The notes: generated by a model from the sequence alone, not told the origin. 64,000 nucleotides of DNA from Prochlorococcus marinus str. MIT 9215 (GCF_000018065.1 NC_009840.1:930001-994000); one strand, 5' to 3'; positions 12,365 to 21,150 are shown, numbered from the stretch's first letter. Translations and numbers: made by a program.

Positions 12365-12859
12365 ATGAACGAATCTAAATGTCCTGTCCCTAAAGAGCAA
12401 CAACCCACAAATGAATTTATAGAATTATCCAAATCTAAAATTTTTTCTTGGCCAAAAACAAAAAAGTCGCTAATTATAATATTGATAAAATTCTGGGTAG
12501 GTGCTTTTGTTTTGTTTCTTGTCATTTCTTCAGGAAGTGTATATTTCAAAACATCCCTTTTAAAATATATTCTATTAAGTTTTTTTAGCAGCTTATCAAT
12601 ACCTCTACTAATTTCCATAAGGTTATATTTAGGCTGGAATCATATCTTTAATAGATTAATATCTGAGAAAGTTGAATACGAGGAATCCGGTTGGTATGAC
12701 GGACAAGTATGGGAAAAGCCATTAGTTTTGAAAGAAAAAGAATCACTTATTGCCTCAATTGAGGTGAAGCCTATTTTAAAAAATTTAATTCAAATTTTTT
12801 CTATTATTTCAGTCTTAGCTTTGACTGGCATTTTGATTTTTCAACATAACAATTTTTAA
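12365..12859 (+). CDS. CGLD27/DUF1230 family membrane protein
   Basis: 164 residues, matching the plant and cyanobacterial CGLD27 (Ycf36-like) family: N-terminal CPVPKEQQPTNEF, a soluble stretch, two transmembrane helices (about 38-60 and 68-90), the conserved YLGWNHIFNRL and YEESGWYDGQVWEKP, and a third C-terminal helix. In plants CGLD27 is plastid-localised and conserved in the green lineage; the molecular role is unclear. It sits 9 bp after rsfS and directly abuts the asparaginase. Confidence 0.88.
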   Translation: MNESKCPVPKEQQPTNEFIELSKSKIFSWPKTKKSLIIILIKFWVGAFVLFLVISSGSVYFKTSLLKYILLSFFSSLSIPLLISIRLYLGWNHIFNRLISEKVEYEESGWYDGQVWEKPLVLKEKESLIASIEVKPILKNLIQIFSIISVLALTGILIFQHNNF

Positions 12860-13825
12860 ATGAGTTCTAATTTCAAAAACCTCTACACTTCTAACAATCC
12901 TCCTTTGCAGGCGAACTTAATAAGAGGGGCAAATATTGAGTCAATTCATAAAATTCATGCCGTTATTACAGACAAAAAAGGTAGGGTTTTAATGTGCGCA
13001 GGAAATCCAGAATACAAAAGTTTCATAAGGTCAGCACTTAAACCTTTTCAAGCAATACCTTTCGTTAGTAGTGGAGCTGCATCAAAAATAAATAATGAAT
13101 CAAAATCCATTGCGTTAGCATGCGGTTCACATAGTGGATCAAAACTTCATTCAAGGGAAGCCTTCAAAATCTTATGGGAATATGACATTGACATTAATAA
13201 TCTGCTATGTCCAAAATCCAAGACAAGTTCACTAGAACATAATTGTTCGGGTAAACATGCTGCTTTTTTAGCTACATGCAAAAAAATGAATTGGCCATTA
13301 GATAGTTACTTAATGGGGGATCATCCACTTCAAATTGAAATATTCAGAATAGTTTCTGAATTACTTGAAATCCCGTCATCTGAAATAAACGCAGAACGTG
13401 ATGATTGTGGAGCCCCCACCCTATATTTAAAACTACTAGAAATGTCCAGGTTATATTCACTTCTAAGCAGTTCCGAAAATGCTGAATTAGAACAAATCAG
13501 TAGAGCTATGACATTAAACCCGACAATGATAAGTGACAACAATAAATTTGATACAGAAATAATTAAAGCTTCTCACGGGAAAGTTATAGGTAAAGGCGGT
13601 GCCGAGGGAATACAGTGTCTATGTAAGTTAAATGAAGGGATAGGGCTAGCTTTAAAAGTAGAAGACGGTTCAAAAAGAGCAAAGCATGCTGTTAGTCTTC
13701 ACTTACTAAAACAGTTGGAGTGGATATCTGACTTAAGAATTCAGGACATCGAAGAGAAGGTATTTAATTTTCCTGAAGGAGTACGACTTGAAGTTAAAGG
13801 TAAATTAAAATTCCAAGAATCCTAA
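12860..13825 (+). CDS. L-asparaginase II family protein
   Basis: 321 residues of the asparaginase II (AnsA/thermolabile, Rhizobium-type) family, distinct from the E. coli enzymes. Conserved segments are RGANIESIHKIHAVI, FIRSALKPFQAIPF, ACGSHSG, HNCSGKHAAFLATC and DDCGAPTL. The Ser-Gly and Cys-containing CSGKHA motifs are the family's active-site region. It probably hydrolyses asparagine or a related amide. Its ATG follows the CGLD27 stop with no gap, so the four genes from 11383 form one run. A tRNA follows 45 bp downstream. Confidence 0.85.
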   Translation: MSSNFKNLYTSNNPPLQANLIRGANIESIHKIHAVITDKKGRVLMCAGNPEYKSFIRSALKPFQAIPFVSSGAASKINNESKSIALACGSHSGSKLHSREAFKILWEYDIDINNLLCPKSKTSSLEHNCSGKHAAFLATCKKMNWPLDSYLMGDHPLQIEIFRIVSELLEIPSSEINAERDDCGAPTLYLKLLEMSRLYSLLSSSENAELEQISRAMTLNPTMISDNNKFDTEIIKASHGKVIGKGGAEGIQCLCKLNEGIGLALKVEDGSKRAKHAVSLHLLKQLEWISDLRIQDIEEKVFNFPEGVRLEVKGKLKFQES

Positions 13826-13870
13826 AAAAACAGGAAAAATCCCCCTTTCAGATGTATGCTATGTATATGA

Positions 13871-13947
<77 letters not shown>

Positions 13948-13950
13948 TAT

Positions 13951-13977
13951 AAAAGCAGCTTAAAGGCTGCTTTTTTT
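13951..13977 (+). terminator. Intrinsic terminator after tRNA-fMet
   Basis: AAAAGCAGC, loop TTAAAG, GCTGCTTTT, then a run of T. A clean rho-independent hairpin 3 bp after the CCA end. Confidence 0.9.
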
Positions 13978-14312
13978 ATTTTTGCGATAGTCACAGTAAT
14001 TTTAAAAATATAATACCGAAGGTTTTTATATCTTACTAAAAAGTTCTTATTAGAATTATTTGAGATCCTTTTGGATTGAGAATTTCAAGTCAATTCTAAC
14101 TATTAGACCAATAATGATAAAAAATATTCCAATGTATGAGTTCAAAGATAGATCCAAAATATTAAATTAATTTTCAAACTAAAGTTTAACTCAAAAATCA
14201 TATCTATTAAATATGGCAATAAAAAAGAGTTTTAAAAAATCTGAATTTTTAATATTTTCATCATTAATAAGTAAAAAAAGTAGAGTAAAATTCAACTAAT
14301 CTAGAAAATTAT
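13978..14312. other. AT-rich gap with one possible tiny ORF
   Basis: 335 bp with no confident gene. On the minus strand, 14056-14157 (TTG start) could encode 33 residues with a hydrophobic centre (SYIGIFFIIIGLIVRI), shaped like a single-helix photosystem or cytochrome subunit. I see no ribosome-binding site and cannot match it to a known subunit. The rest appears featureless. Confidence 0.3.
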
Positions 14313-14459
14313 ATGCAGAATTTGCTACAGCGTGATTTAGGTTCAAGCCTTTTATCAATAGCTGTCATATTAGGTTGGCTAGGTCTGTTTTTTGTATTCT
14401 TGAGATTATTAACAATTTCAATAAAGAGAATCCTTGAAACAATTTTCAAAAAATCATAA
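14313..14459 (+). CDS. Small single-helix membrane protein, unknown
   Basis: 48 residues: a short polar N terminus (MQNLLQRDLG), one transmembrane helix at about 11-34 (SLLSIAVILGWLGLFFVFL) and a basic tail ending KKS. It precedes the petP-like gene by 71 bp on the same strand. Unrecognised. The ATG, continuous frame and clear membrane topology support a real gene. Confidence 0.6.
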   Translation: MQNLLQRDLGSSLLSIAVILGWLGLFFVFLRLLTISIKRILETIFKKS

Positions 14460-14530
14460 TTATTTAAATAAATAAATAATTCTGAATTAATCGCATAAAT
14501 CCTTTATCACTAAGTATAATAACCTAAAAA

Positions 14531-14920
14531 ATGTCAATTTTGGATAAGGTTAAGATAGGGAATTCCGTTCAAGTTAACCTAGAAATGTCTAAGGATAGAC
14601 TTACCAAAGAAACTATTGATGCAATAAATGTTTCTTCATTGGGTAAGATAAGCGATTTCAGAATAACTGATGGCAAAGGAATTGGAGTTGTATTGCAATT
14701 ATCTAATGGAGAAGAACAATGGTTTTTTGAGGATGAAATTGATCTTCTAGACGAAAATGGTAGTGTAATTAAAAAAACTAAAAATAAAAACGAGAATAGT
14801 AATTTTATATTTGATTTTATAAGTGGACTAAATTATGAAAATAAAAATAAGTTAAGCGAATTACTTAATCCAATTAACTTTTTTATCTGGCTGGTTGTAT
14901 CATTTAAAGATATTTTTTAA
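14531..14920 (+). CDS. petP: PetP-like protein (DUF2862), cytochrome b6f-associated
   Basis: The first ~75 residues match PetP, the SH3-fold cyanobacterial subunit of the cytochrome b6f complex that affects linear electron flow. Hallmarks are VKIGNSVQV, a central LGKISDFRITDGKGIGVVLQL and the signature WFFEDEIDLL. Canonical PetP ends there at about 70 residues. This one continues for another ~50, with an Asn/Lys-rich linker and a hydrophobic C-terminal stretch (NPINFFIWLVVSFKDIF) that could be a membrane or amphipathic anchor. Identity as PetP is inference from the motif. Confidence 0.72.
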   Translation: MSILDKVKIGNSVQVNLEMSKDRLTKETIDAINVSSLGKISDFRITDGKGIGVVLQLSNGEEQWFFEDEIDLLDENGSVIKKTKNKNENSNFIFDFISGLNYENKNKLSELLNPINFFIWLVVSFKDIF

Positions 14921-14995
14921 TTGTTTAAAAATTTTCTAAAATAAAAATAATTTAATAATTTATTTAAATTAAAATTTCAGTTATTAAACTTTTAA

Positions 14996-15991
14996 ATGGT
15001 ACAAAATATTATCGATGTAAGAAATTTATCTAAGACATTTGATATCTCTTCAAAAGAACCAGGCTTAAAAGGAACAATTAAACATTTTTTTAGAAGACAA
15101 ACAAAAAGTTTAAAAGTTATAAAAAATATAAGTTTTGAAATTAAAGAAGGTGAAATAGTAGGTTTTCTTGGTGCTAATGGAGCTGGAAAAACAACCATAT
15201 TAAAAATGCTTTGTGGCTTAATTTATCCAAGTGAAGGTTCGATTTTAGTTTCAGACTACTTACCTTTCAGGAGAAAAGAAAATTTCCTGAAGAATATCAC
15301 CTTAATAATGGGACAAAAGCAACAGCTTATTTGGGATCTTCCTCCAATTGAATCATTCTATTTGAATGCATCAATATATGACTTAGATAAGTTCGAAGCT
15401 AAAAAGAGAATAAAAAAACTATCGGAAATGCTTGAAATTGATGAAGAGCTATTCATACCAGTTAGAAAACTTTCTCTAGGTCAGCGTATGAAGTCAGAAT
15501 TACTAGCAGCTTTGATACATGAACCAAAAATTATATTTTTAGACGAGCCGACACTTGGATTAGATATTAATGCACAGAGAAATTTAAGAAAATTCCTTCA
15601 AAAATATAATAAAGAAAATAATGCAACGATATGCCTAACCAGTCATTACATGAAAGATATTACATCGCTATGCAAGAGAGTTATATGTGTACACGAAGGA
15701 GCTATATCATATGATGGGAAACTTGACCTATTATTAAAAAAACTTTCTCCTGTAAAAGAAATATTAATAATTTGTCGCTCTGAAGAAGATGCAATTAAAT
15801 TAGAAAATGCAGGTTTTACTGTTAAAAATAAAATAAAGAATGAAATCACTATAAAAATTGAAAACAACTCTATTACCTCGTCACTAAAAAAAATCCTAAA
15901 TAATTTTGATATTGAAGATCTTTTTATAAATGAACCTCCTATAGATGAAATTATTGGGAAGGTATTAATCAAAAAAGATTATGATATCTAA
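14996..15991 (+). CDS. ABC-2 exporter ATPase (COG4586 type)
   Basis: 331 residues. Walker A GANGAGKTT (near 58), Q-loop IMGQKQQLIWDLP, signature LSLGQRMKSELLAAL (near 159), Walker B IIFLDEPTLGLD (near 178), switch His in LTSHYMKD, then a C-terminal extension with an ACT-like fold typical of this exporter class. It drives the two downstream permeases, and its 3' end overlaps the first by 11 bp. The substrate is unknown; the family is usually listed as an uncharacterised ABC-2 transport system. Confidence 0.9.
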   Translation: MVQNIIDVRNLSKTFDISSKEPGLKGTIKHFFRRQTKSLKVIKNISFEIKEGEIVGFLGANGAGKTTILKMLCGLIYPSEGSILVSDYLPFRRKENFLKNITLIMGQKQQLIWDLPPIESFYLNASIYDLDKFEAKKRIKKLSEMLEIDEELFIPVRKLSLGQRMKSELLAALIHEPKIIFLDEPTLGLDINAQRNLRKFLQKYNKENNATICLTSHYMKDITSLCKRVICVHEGAISYDGKLDLLLKKLSPVKEILIICRSEEDAIKLENAGFTVKNKIKNEITIKIENNSITSSLKKILNNFDIEDLFINEPPIDEIIGKVLIKKDYDI

Positions 15992-16775
15992 TTTGATTAA
16001 CCGTAAAATATTCACCTTATTAAAAGTCCAATATTCGAACATGTTGGAATATAGGGTAGAAATTGCATTATGGGCAATTTCAGGGATTATTCCTTTTTTC
16101 ATGTTAAACATTTGGACAAATAATAATCTAAATGAATCCATAAACATTAGCGATGTTATGCTTTCTAGGTATTTCTTATGTGCTTTTTTTGTAAGACAGT
16201 TTTCTGTAGTTTGGGTTGTATTTAGTTTTGAAGAAGATTCTCTTATGGGGAAAGTATCCCCGTATCTAATTCAACCTTTAAATCCATTTTTCAGATATTT
16301 TGCTCAACATATTGCCGAACAAATAACAAGATTTCCTTTTGCAATAGTAATTTCTTTTTTCTTTTTTATTTTTAATCCAGAAAGTTTATGGATGCCAAAT
16401 TTAGGTATTTTATTCTTATCGATAATATCAACTTTCTTATCATTCTTAATTCAATTTTTAATTCAATCAATAGTTGCATGTCTATGCTTCTGGACTGAGA
16501 AAGCATCATCAATCGAAAGATTGATATTCATCCCAACTTTATTTCTTTCAGGTCTTTTAGCTCCAGTAGCTTCCTTTCCAGATTATGTAAAATCTTGGAT
16601 TTATTTAACTCCTTTTCCATATCTAATAGATTTCCCTGCAAACTTACTTTCAGGTAATAGAACAAGTGTTTTTGGAGGTTTTAGCATGCAAATTATATGG
16701 ATAGTATTACTTTTCCAAGTATTTAGAAAAATATGGTCTGAAGGAACGAAAAAATATACAGCAATGGGGTCATGA
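15981..16775 (+). CDS. ABC-2 permease, first subunit
   Basis: 264 residues with about six hydrophobic segments (for example around 28-45, 105-130, 140-170 and 185-200). It matches the ABC2_membrane_6 (COG4587) layout, with the conserved segments PYLIQPLNPFFRYF and PFPYLIDFPANLL. It overlaps the ATPase upstream (11 bp) and the second permease downstream (ATGA, 4 bp), so the three genes are translationally coupled. Confidence 0.85.
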   Translation: MISNLINRKIFTLLKVQYSNMLEYRVEIALWAISGIIPFFMLNIWTNNNLNESINISDVMLSRYFLCAFFVRQFSVVWVVFSFEEDSLMGKVSPYLIQPLNPFFRYFAQHIAEQITRFPFAIVISFFFFIFNPESLWMPNLGILFLSIISTFLSFLIQFLIQSIVACLCFWTEKASSIERLIFIPTLFLSGLLAPVASFPDYVKSWIYLTPFPYLIDFPANLLSGNRTSVFGGFSMQIIWIVLLFQVFRKIWSEGTKKYTAMGS

Positions 16776-17566
16776 AACCAAGAAAATATTTAAAAGTGTA
16801 TACAAAATTTTTGCATACTTCTTTAGCTTCTGAATTGGAATATAAAACGAATATATTAATTGATTTAATTACCGCAATTTTAAGTTTAATAGGTAGTATT
16901 TTTTTATTATCTATTTTCTTTCAAAACAATAGGACTATTGGAGGCTGGGAATTTGAAGAGGCGCTAATAATTCAAGGTATTTATACAATTTTGAATGGGA
17001 TAACAAATACATGGTTTAATCCTAACCTCACAGAAATAGTTAAACATATAAGAGAAGGAACATTAGATTTTGTACTTTTAAAACCTATTGATAGTCAATT
17101 TTTTATTTCATTAAAAAAAATAAATCCATCTGGCTTTTTAGAAATAATACTTGGATTTTGCTTACTATTATTCTGCATGAGAATAAATCAAATAAATTTT
17201 AATTTTAGTTTACTTACCTTATCCTTGATTTCAATAATTTGCTCGATTTGTATTTTATATAGCCTATGGTTTTTCATATGTACAACAACTATTTGGTTTG
17301 TTAAGACTTGGAATGCCATAGAAGTATTAAGATCATTTCTTTATATTGGAAGATTTCCTTTAAATTCATTTTCATTTTCTTTAAGAATATTTTTTAGTGT
17401 TTTCATTCCTATTGCATTTATAACTACAATTCCTTCTGAAGTTTTTCTAGGTATTTCTGAATTATGGAAAATATTGCTTGAAATTATTGTTTCTTCAGTA
17501 TTTCTTATAACTTCAAGAAAGTTCTGGTTATTTGCATTGAAATTCTACTCATCTGCATCTAGCTAA
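16772..17566 (+). CDS. ABC-2 permease, second subunit
   Basis: 264 residues, about six membrane segments, COG3694-like: conserved GIYTILNGITNTWFNPNL, HIREGTLDFVLLKPIDSQF and IPSEVFLG. It pairs with the preceding permease to form a heterodimeric channel powered by the ATPase at 14996. Last gene of the operon; a minus-strand gene converges 3 bp after its stop. Confidence 0.85.
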   Translation: MKPRKYLKVYTKFLHTSLASELEYKTNILIDLITAILSLIGSIFLLSIFFQNNRTIGGWEFEEALIIQGIYTILNGITNTWFNPNLTEIVKHIREGTLDFVLLKPIDSQFFISLKKINPSGFLEIILGFCLLLFCMRINQINFNFSLLTLSLISIICSICILYSLWFFICTTTIWFVKTWNAIEVLRSFLYIGRFPLNSFSFSLRIFFSVFIPIAFITTIPSEVFLGISELWKILLEIIVSSVFLITSRKFWLFALKFYSSASS

Positions 17567-17569
17567 CTA

Positions 17570-17836
17570 TTATTTAATAACCTCCCTGCAAAATTCCCAA
17601 ATTTGTTGTTTACTTTTCAGATTAGAAAGCCTAGATAATTTCTTAAAATAAGATTTAGATTTTTCAACAGATAAAAGACTACAGTTGTATTCAATTTTAT
17701 GATTTCTAGATATGATTCCTAATTTGAGTGAAACATCACAGAGGATAATTATTAAAGTGAGAAAAAAAACTACACTGAAAAATTGCAAAAATGATTTTAA
17801 ATAATTTTCTCTTTCAGTTTTCAATTCAAACTTCAT
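17570..17836 (-). CDS. Small membrane protein, unknown
   Basis: 88 residues with one strong helix at about 15-38 (FLQFFSVVFFLTLIIILCDVS) after a short cytoplasmic N terminus, then a Lys/Ser-rich soluble tail with two Cys. Its ATG shares one base with the stop of the gene upstream (17836-18063), so the two are probably co-translated. No family recognised. Confidence 0.6.
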   Translation of the reverse strand: MKFELKTERENYLKSFLQFFSVVFFLTLIIILCDVSLKLGIISRNHKIEYNCSLLSVEKSKSYFKKLSRLSNLKSKQQIWEFCREVIK

Positions 17837-18063
17837 TACTTAACTATATGCTGAGGGCACTTAATTGCAGCAATAGCAACAGCCGTAACTTTAAAATTTT
17901 CTGACTTCTCAATAACTTTTTTAACCTCTAATGCTCCAAATTTATTACTTGCATCACTGTATGAAAGAAGTAAAGATTTATAATTGTCATGACCTAGACT
18001 TCTATATTCGCAGAAATTATCTCCAACATAATTCAAAAGAGTTAGTAAAGTTAATTCAATCAT
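17836..18063 (-). CDS. Conserved small soluble protein, unknown
   Basis: 75 residues: two short helices, MIELTLLTLLNYVGDN and a central SYSDASNKFGALEVKKVIEKS, then a C terminus with CPQHIV. Soluble, no signal peptide. First gene of the two-gene minus-strand unit with 17570-17836. No family recognised. Confidence 0.6.
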   Translation of the reverse strand: MIELTLLTLLNYVGDNFCEYRSLGHDNYKSLLLSYSDASNKFGALEVKKVIEKSENFKVTAVAIAAIKCPQHIVK

Positions 18064-18221
18064 TAATGCTTTTTACTAGCAAAGTTCTTACGAATGATAC
18101 TGTGCAGGACATTTTTAACAAGTAAATTTACCAAAAACATTTGGAATCATAAATAAGATTTTTTATCATAAGCTTTAAAATTACAGAATTATTTCAGAAT
18201 TTTTAAATTATATATAAGAAA

Positions 18222-18355
18222 ATCATTAAAGCACTATCTGTAGTGTTTCAACCTAGTTTGTTTTGCGCTATGGATAGGGGGTTGCATTTTTTATGAAATT
18301 GGTTTAAAAATAAAGTTCCCCATCACCCGGCCCCACATATGTGAGGCCTTTTTTT
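18222..18355 (+). ncRNA. Candidate structured small RNA ending in a strong terminator
   Basis: This lies in a 454-bp gap. A TATATA box at about 18209-18216 precedes a short hairpin (CACTA 18232-18236 / TAGTG 18241-18245). A stem GAT(A)GGGG (18273-18280) pairs with CCCCATC (18318-18324) around a ~37-nt loop, and an intrinsic terminator GGCC..CACATATGTG..GGCC is followed by T7 (18329-18355). No credible ORF lies within it (best 8 codons). It matches no family I recognise; 6S, SRP and tmRNA signatures are absent. Start position is inferred. Confidence 0.5.
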
Positions 18356-18517
18356 ATAGTTTTTAAAATAAAGTCTCTCTAATGGCATTATTTAATTTAA
18401 CGAGTTATTCATTAATCCCTTTGATAACGAATAAACATAATAATTAATTTATTTTTTTAACTAATAAACCAGCTTTAATTTTTTTTTCACAAAACTTTAG
18501 GACTATTCTTAATTAAT

Positions 18518-19330
18518 TTATAAAAAACTATTTATGGATTTAAACAATAAGCTAATACCAACTAAAATACAAAATGTTATAAAAGTTTTCTTAATTAGAA
18601 GATTACCATTTAGTTTTGACAAGTGAGCTCCGAAATATCCTCCTGTAAAGGAACCAATTAATAATGCTATCAATATATTTGAAGGGACCGATCCTATTCT
18701 GGCCAAATAAACTGCTCCGACAAAATTCCAAAAAATCCCAACAGTAAAGAATGTCATACTTATAGCTCGAAGAAAATCCATTTCAAAAGTTTTTATTAAA
18801 AGTATTGTTACAAGCAATCCAGTTCCTGAAGAAATAGAACCATTTAAGATACCTATAAGAAAAATTAAAATTATAAATCTTATTTTATGAACCAAATTAA
18901 GCTTATTATTCCCAGATGATAAACCTAATTCTGGTTTAAGGTATGAATAAAAAGCTAATAATATTGATATGATTCCTAAAATCAAGTACAAGTACTTTTC
19001 TGATATGTATTCAATTATAGAAGAACCTAAAATTACTCCTGGTAATCCAAAAATTAAAATTTGCCAAGCAACACTTATATCATTACCTAAAGATTTGTAA
19101 TTTCTTAGTGAGCCCCCTATTCCTAGTGCTACTGTTGCTAATTTATGACTAGCGAGAGCCTGATAGTAAGGAACTCCAGATAAAATCAATGCAGGCAATT
19201 GTAATAATCCTGCACCTCCTCCAGAAATTGCTGAGAACGTATTAGAAAAAAAGGATATCAAAAAGATATAAACACTTTTAAATATAAAATAATCAATACT
19301 CCCTAATGATTTTGTAAGTAGATAAGTCAT
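18518..19330 (-). CDS. TauE/SafE family permease (sulfite/organosulfonate exporter type)
   Basis: 270 residues, 7-8 hydrophobic helices. Conserved family features include the N-terminal SAISGGGAGLLQLPALIL loop and a second repeat with ILNGSISSGTGLLVTILL, the two-fold repeated GGGxG / SGTG pattern of COG0730. Members export sulfite, sulfoacetate or related anions; the substrate here is unknown. It stands alone between the candidate RNA and the HNH nuclease. Confidence 0.85.
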   Translation of the reverse strand: MTYLLTKSLGSIDYFIFKSVYIFLISFFSNTFSAISGGGAGLLQLPALILSGVPYYQALASHKLATVALGIGGSLRNYKSLGNDISVAWQILIFGLPGVILGSSIIEYISEKYLYLILGIISILLAFYSYLKPELGLSSGNNKLNLVHKIRFIILIFLIGILNGSISSGTGLLVTILLIKTFEMDFLRAISMTFFTVGIFWNFVGAVYLARIGSVPSNILIALLIGSFTGGYFGAHLSKLNGNLLIKKTFITFCILVGISLLFKSINSFL

Positions 19331-19468
19331 TAACTACAAATCCAAGTATTTTAATAAGTAAAAAAATATTCTTTTCATAAGAAACAAAAGACTCACGAAG
19401 CTTTATTTTATCTTTTTCAATCAAAATTTTTAAAAAACTGTTATTATCGAAAAAATTTCAAGAAAACT

Positions 19469-19810
19469 ATGCATATACAAGATGCAATCTACCTTGATCA
19501 GTTTTGTCCAAAGATAAGTAATAAAAATTGGAGAGAGTCACTAAATAAAATTACTAAGTTTAAATGTATTTATTGTGGTAAACCATCAGAATCACTTGAT
19601 CACCTTCATCCAATGTCAAAAGGTGGTACTAGCAGTACAAGTAATTGCGTCCCATGTTGTTTGTCGTGTAATGGTAAAAAATCAGATTCAGAAGTTCTTA
19701 GTTGGTACAGAAAACAAAATTTTTATGATCCTCGCAGGGCTATGGCGATACGAGCATGGTTTAATTATGATTTAAAACTAGCGTCAATTCTTTTGAACTA
19801 CCTAAATTAA
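19469..19810 (+). CDS. HNH endonuclease
   Basis: 113 residues. A zinc-ribbon HNH core: CIYC (33-36), LDHLHPMSKGG (43-53, the catalytic DH), conserved Asn in STSNC, and CLSCNGKKSD (64-73) supplying the second CxxC and the last N. The C-terminal half ends in DPRRAMAIRAWFNYDL, seen in short cyanobacterial HNH proteins. There is no neighbouring methylase, so a restriction role is not supported; repair or a domesticated homing nuclease is possible. Confidence 0.85.
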   Translation: MHIQDAIYLDQFCPKISNKNWRESLNKITKFKCIYCGKPSESLDHLHPMSKGGTSSTSNCVPCCLSCNGKKSDSEVLSWYRKQNFYDPRRAMAIRAWFNYDLKLASILLNYLN

Positions 19811-19902
19811 ACAATAAAAAGTAAATTGATTAAGCTTCGAAAAAACATTTTTGTATATGATTGGATAAGATCCTACTGTCTTAGCAAATAATGAATATTT
19901 AC

Positions 19903-20094
19903 TTAAATTATTCTTTTACTTTCTGAATTTATTTTATTACTGATAATCGAAATATTAGAAAAATCATCTTTCCACATTATTGGCGAATCTATAACCTTTC
20001 TCTCTGGAGACTTTACAGAAAAAATCAATCCAAACACAAAAAGAATAGTAATCAAAATTATAATCAATACTAATTTGTCTGAAATATTATTCAT
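19903..20094 (-). CDS. Single-helix membrane protein, unknown
   Basis: 63 residues: N-terminal transmembrane helix at about 8-28 (LVLIIILITILFVFGLIFSV) followed by a polar tail. It lies 9 bp after the secreted protein at 20104 on the same strand. Confidence 0.55.
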   Translation of the reverse strand: MNNISDKLVLIIILITILFVFGLIFSVKSPERKVIDSPIMWKDDFSNISIISNKINSESKRII

Positions 20095-20103
20095 TAACCT
20101 AAT

Positions 20104-20505
20104 TTATCTTGAAAAATTTTTATCAGGAGTAGTTTTTTCGTAAATTTCTAAAAAATATGATTTAAAATAGTCTACCCCCTCCTTTCCAATTAATCCAAAT
20201 GACCATCCACAATTATTTACTACTTGCAATGAAATTTGATTTGCCAAGTCACTTTTCTCAATCCATTTTTTCTGTGGATTGTAAGAGAAAGATATAATGT
20301 TTTCAGTTTTTACAATAGCTGATTTCATTGCCTCATCTTTAGAAAAACCATTTTGAATAGCATTGCAATATTTCTTAGAGAAATTATTAGATATCCTATT
20401 TTGTAGCAAACTAACACTAGGGTCGGACGTATCAAAATTTAAACCCATTGCAGGTTTTAATTGAAAAATAATAAATAAGATTAAACTAAAAAAGAATTTT
20501 AACAA
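20104..20505 (-). CDS. Secreted small protein, paralogue of the one at 39026
   Basis: 133 residues with a signal peptide (residues 1-21, hydrophobic core FFFSLILFIIFQ). The mature part has NFSKKYCNAIQNGFSKDEA, a middle hydrophobic segment and VVNNCGWSFG, so two conserved Cys are placed to form a disulfide. The protein at 39026-39418 has the same order (FAKVFCDAKREGL ... ILDNCG), so these are two members of one family. Likely periplasmic or thylakoid-lumen; function unknown. Confidence 0.7.
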   Translation of the reverse strand: MLKFFFSLILFIIFQLKPAMGLNFDTSDPSVSLLQNRISNNFSKKYCNAIQNGFSKDEAMKSAIVKTENIISFSYNPQKKWIEKSDLANQISLQVVNNCGWSFGLIGKEGVDYFKSYFLEIYEKTTPDKNFSR

Positions 20506-20667
20506 CAGCTACTAATCAACAACTATAAATAATATAATAGTATTTCTAATTGCCTTTTCAAATAAATCTAATAATTAGTAAAATCAAATTAAATTTCAAT
20601 ATATTAAAAATATAAAGTATTGCGATAAGTTCAGTAATAATAGTCAGAGGTTTATTGGACTACTTAT

Positions 20668-20889
20668 ATGAACGAATCATTGATGACATTGCTATTTTTT
20701 CCTGATTGGACAAATGGACTACCTTCAGATTTCTTAATTCTTCATTTTTTTATAGGAGCTGTGATTTTTCCATTCAACATGATTCATGCTAAAGCAAGAA
20801 AATTTGACAGTCAAAACGCACAGGAAGCAGCTAATGGGTATAAAAATTCAGATAATGCTTCATTTTTTGGATACGAAGAAATCAATTAG
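20668..20889 (+). CDS. Conserved small membrane protein, unknown
   Basis: 73 residues with a hydrophobic segment at about 20-40 (DFLILHFFIGAVIFPFNMI) and a polar tail ending FFGYEEIN. It precedes another small membrane protein (33-bp gap, same strand). No family recognised. Confidence 0.6.
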   Translation: MNESLMTLLFFPDWTNGLPSDFLILHFFIGAVIFPFNMIHAKARKFDSQNAQEAANGYKNSDNASFFGYEEIN

Positions 20890-20922
20890 ATTTCCATAAA
20901 ATTTCTTTAAGGAATTAGTTTA

Positions 20923-21150
20923 TTGATGATAATTTTCCTAAATACAGCTTTAGATCTCAAAATTTTTAGTCCCAGTGAACCAATAGGAATATTAATTATT
21001 TTTTTAGGAATAATATTTACTGGTATGATTTTTTACATTATTTATGCAGTAAGCACTAATAAAGAATCACTAGAAGATAAAAAAATAAGAACTAAAAAGG
21101 AGTACTTGCAGCAAGAAAAAATAGGTAAATTATTTCCTAAGAAAAAATAA
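20923..21150 (+). CDS. Small membrane protein, unknown
   Basis: 75 residues: a hydrophobic N terminus, a main helix at about 22-44 (IGILIIFLGIIFTGMIFYII) and a strongly basic C terminus ending LFPKKK, consistent with a cytoplasmic tail. Downstream partner of 20668-20889. No family recognised. Confidence 0.55.
   Translation: MMIIFLNTALDLKIFSPSEPIGILIIFLGIIFTGMIFYIIYAVSTNKESLEDKKIRTKKEYLQQEKIGKLFPKKK

Noticed and set aside
18222..18355. Candidate RNA considered as tmRNA or 6S RNA
   Set aside because: No tRNA-like domain or tag-coding part for tmRNA, and no long single hairpin with a central bubble for 6S.
19469..19810. HNH protein considered part of a restriction system or mobile intron
   Set aside because: No methylase, no intron-like flanks and a solitary context, so only a generic nuclease is supported.
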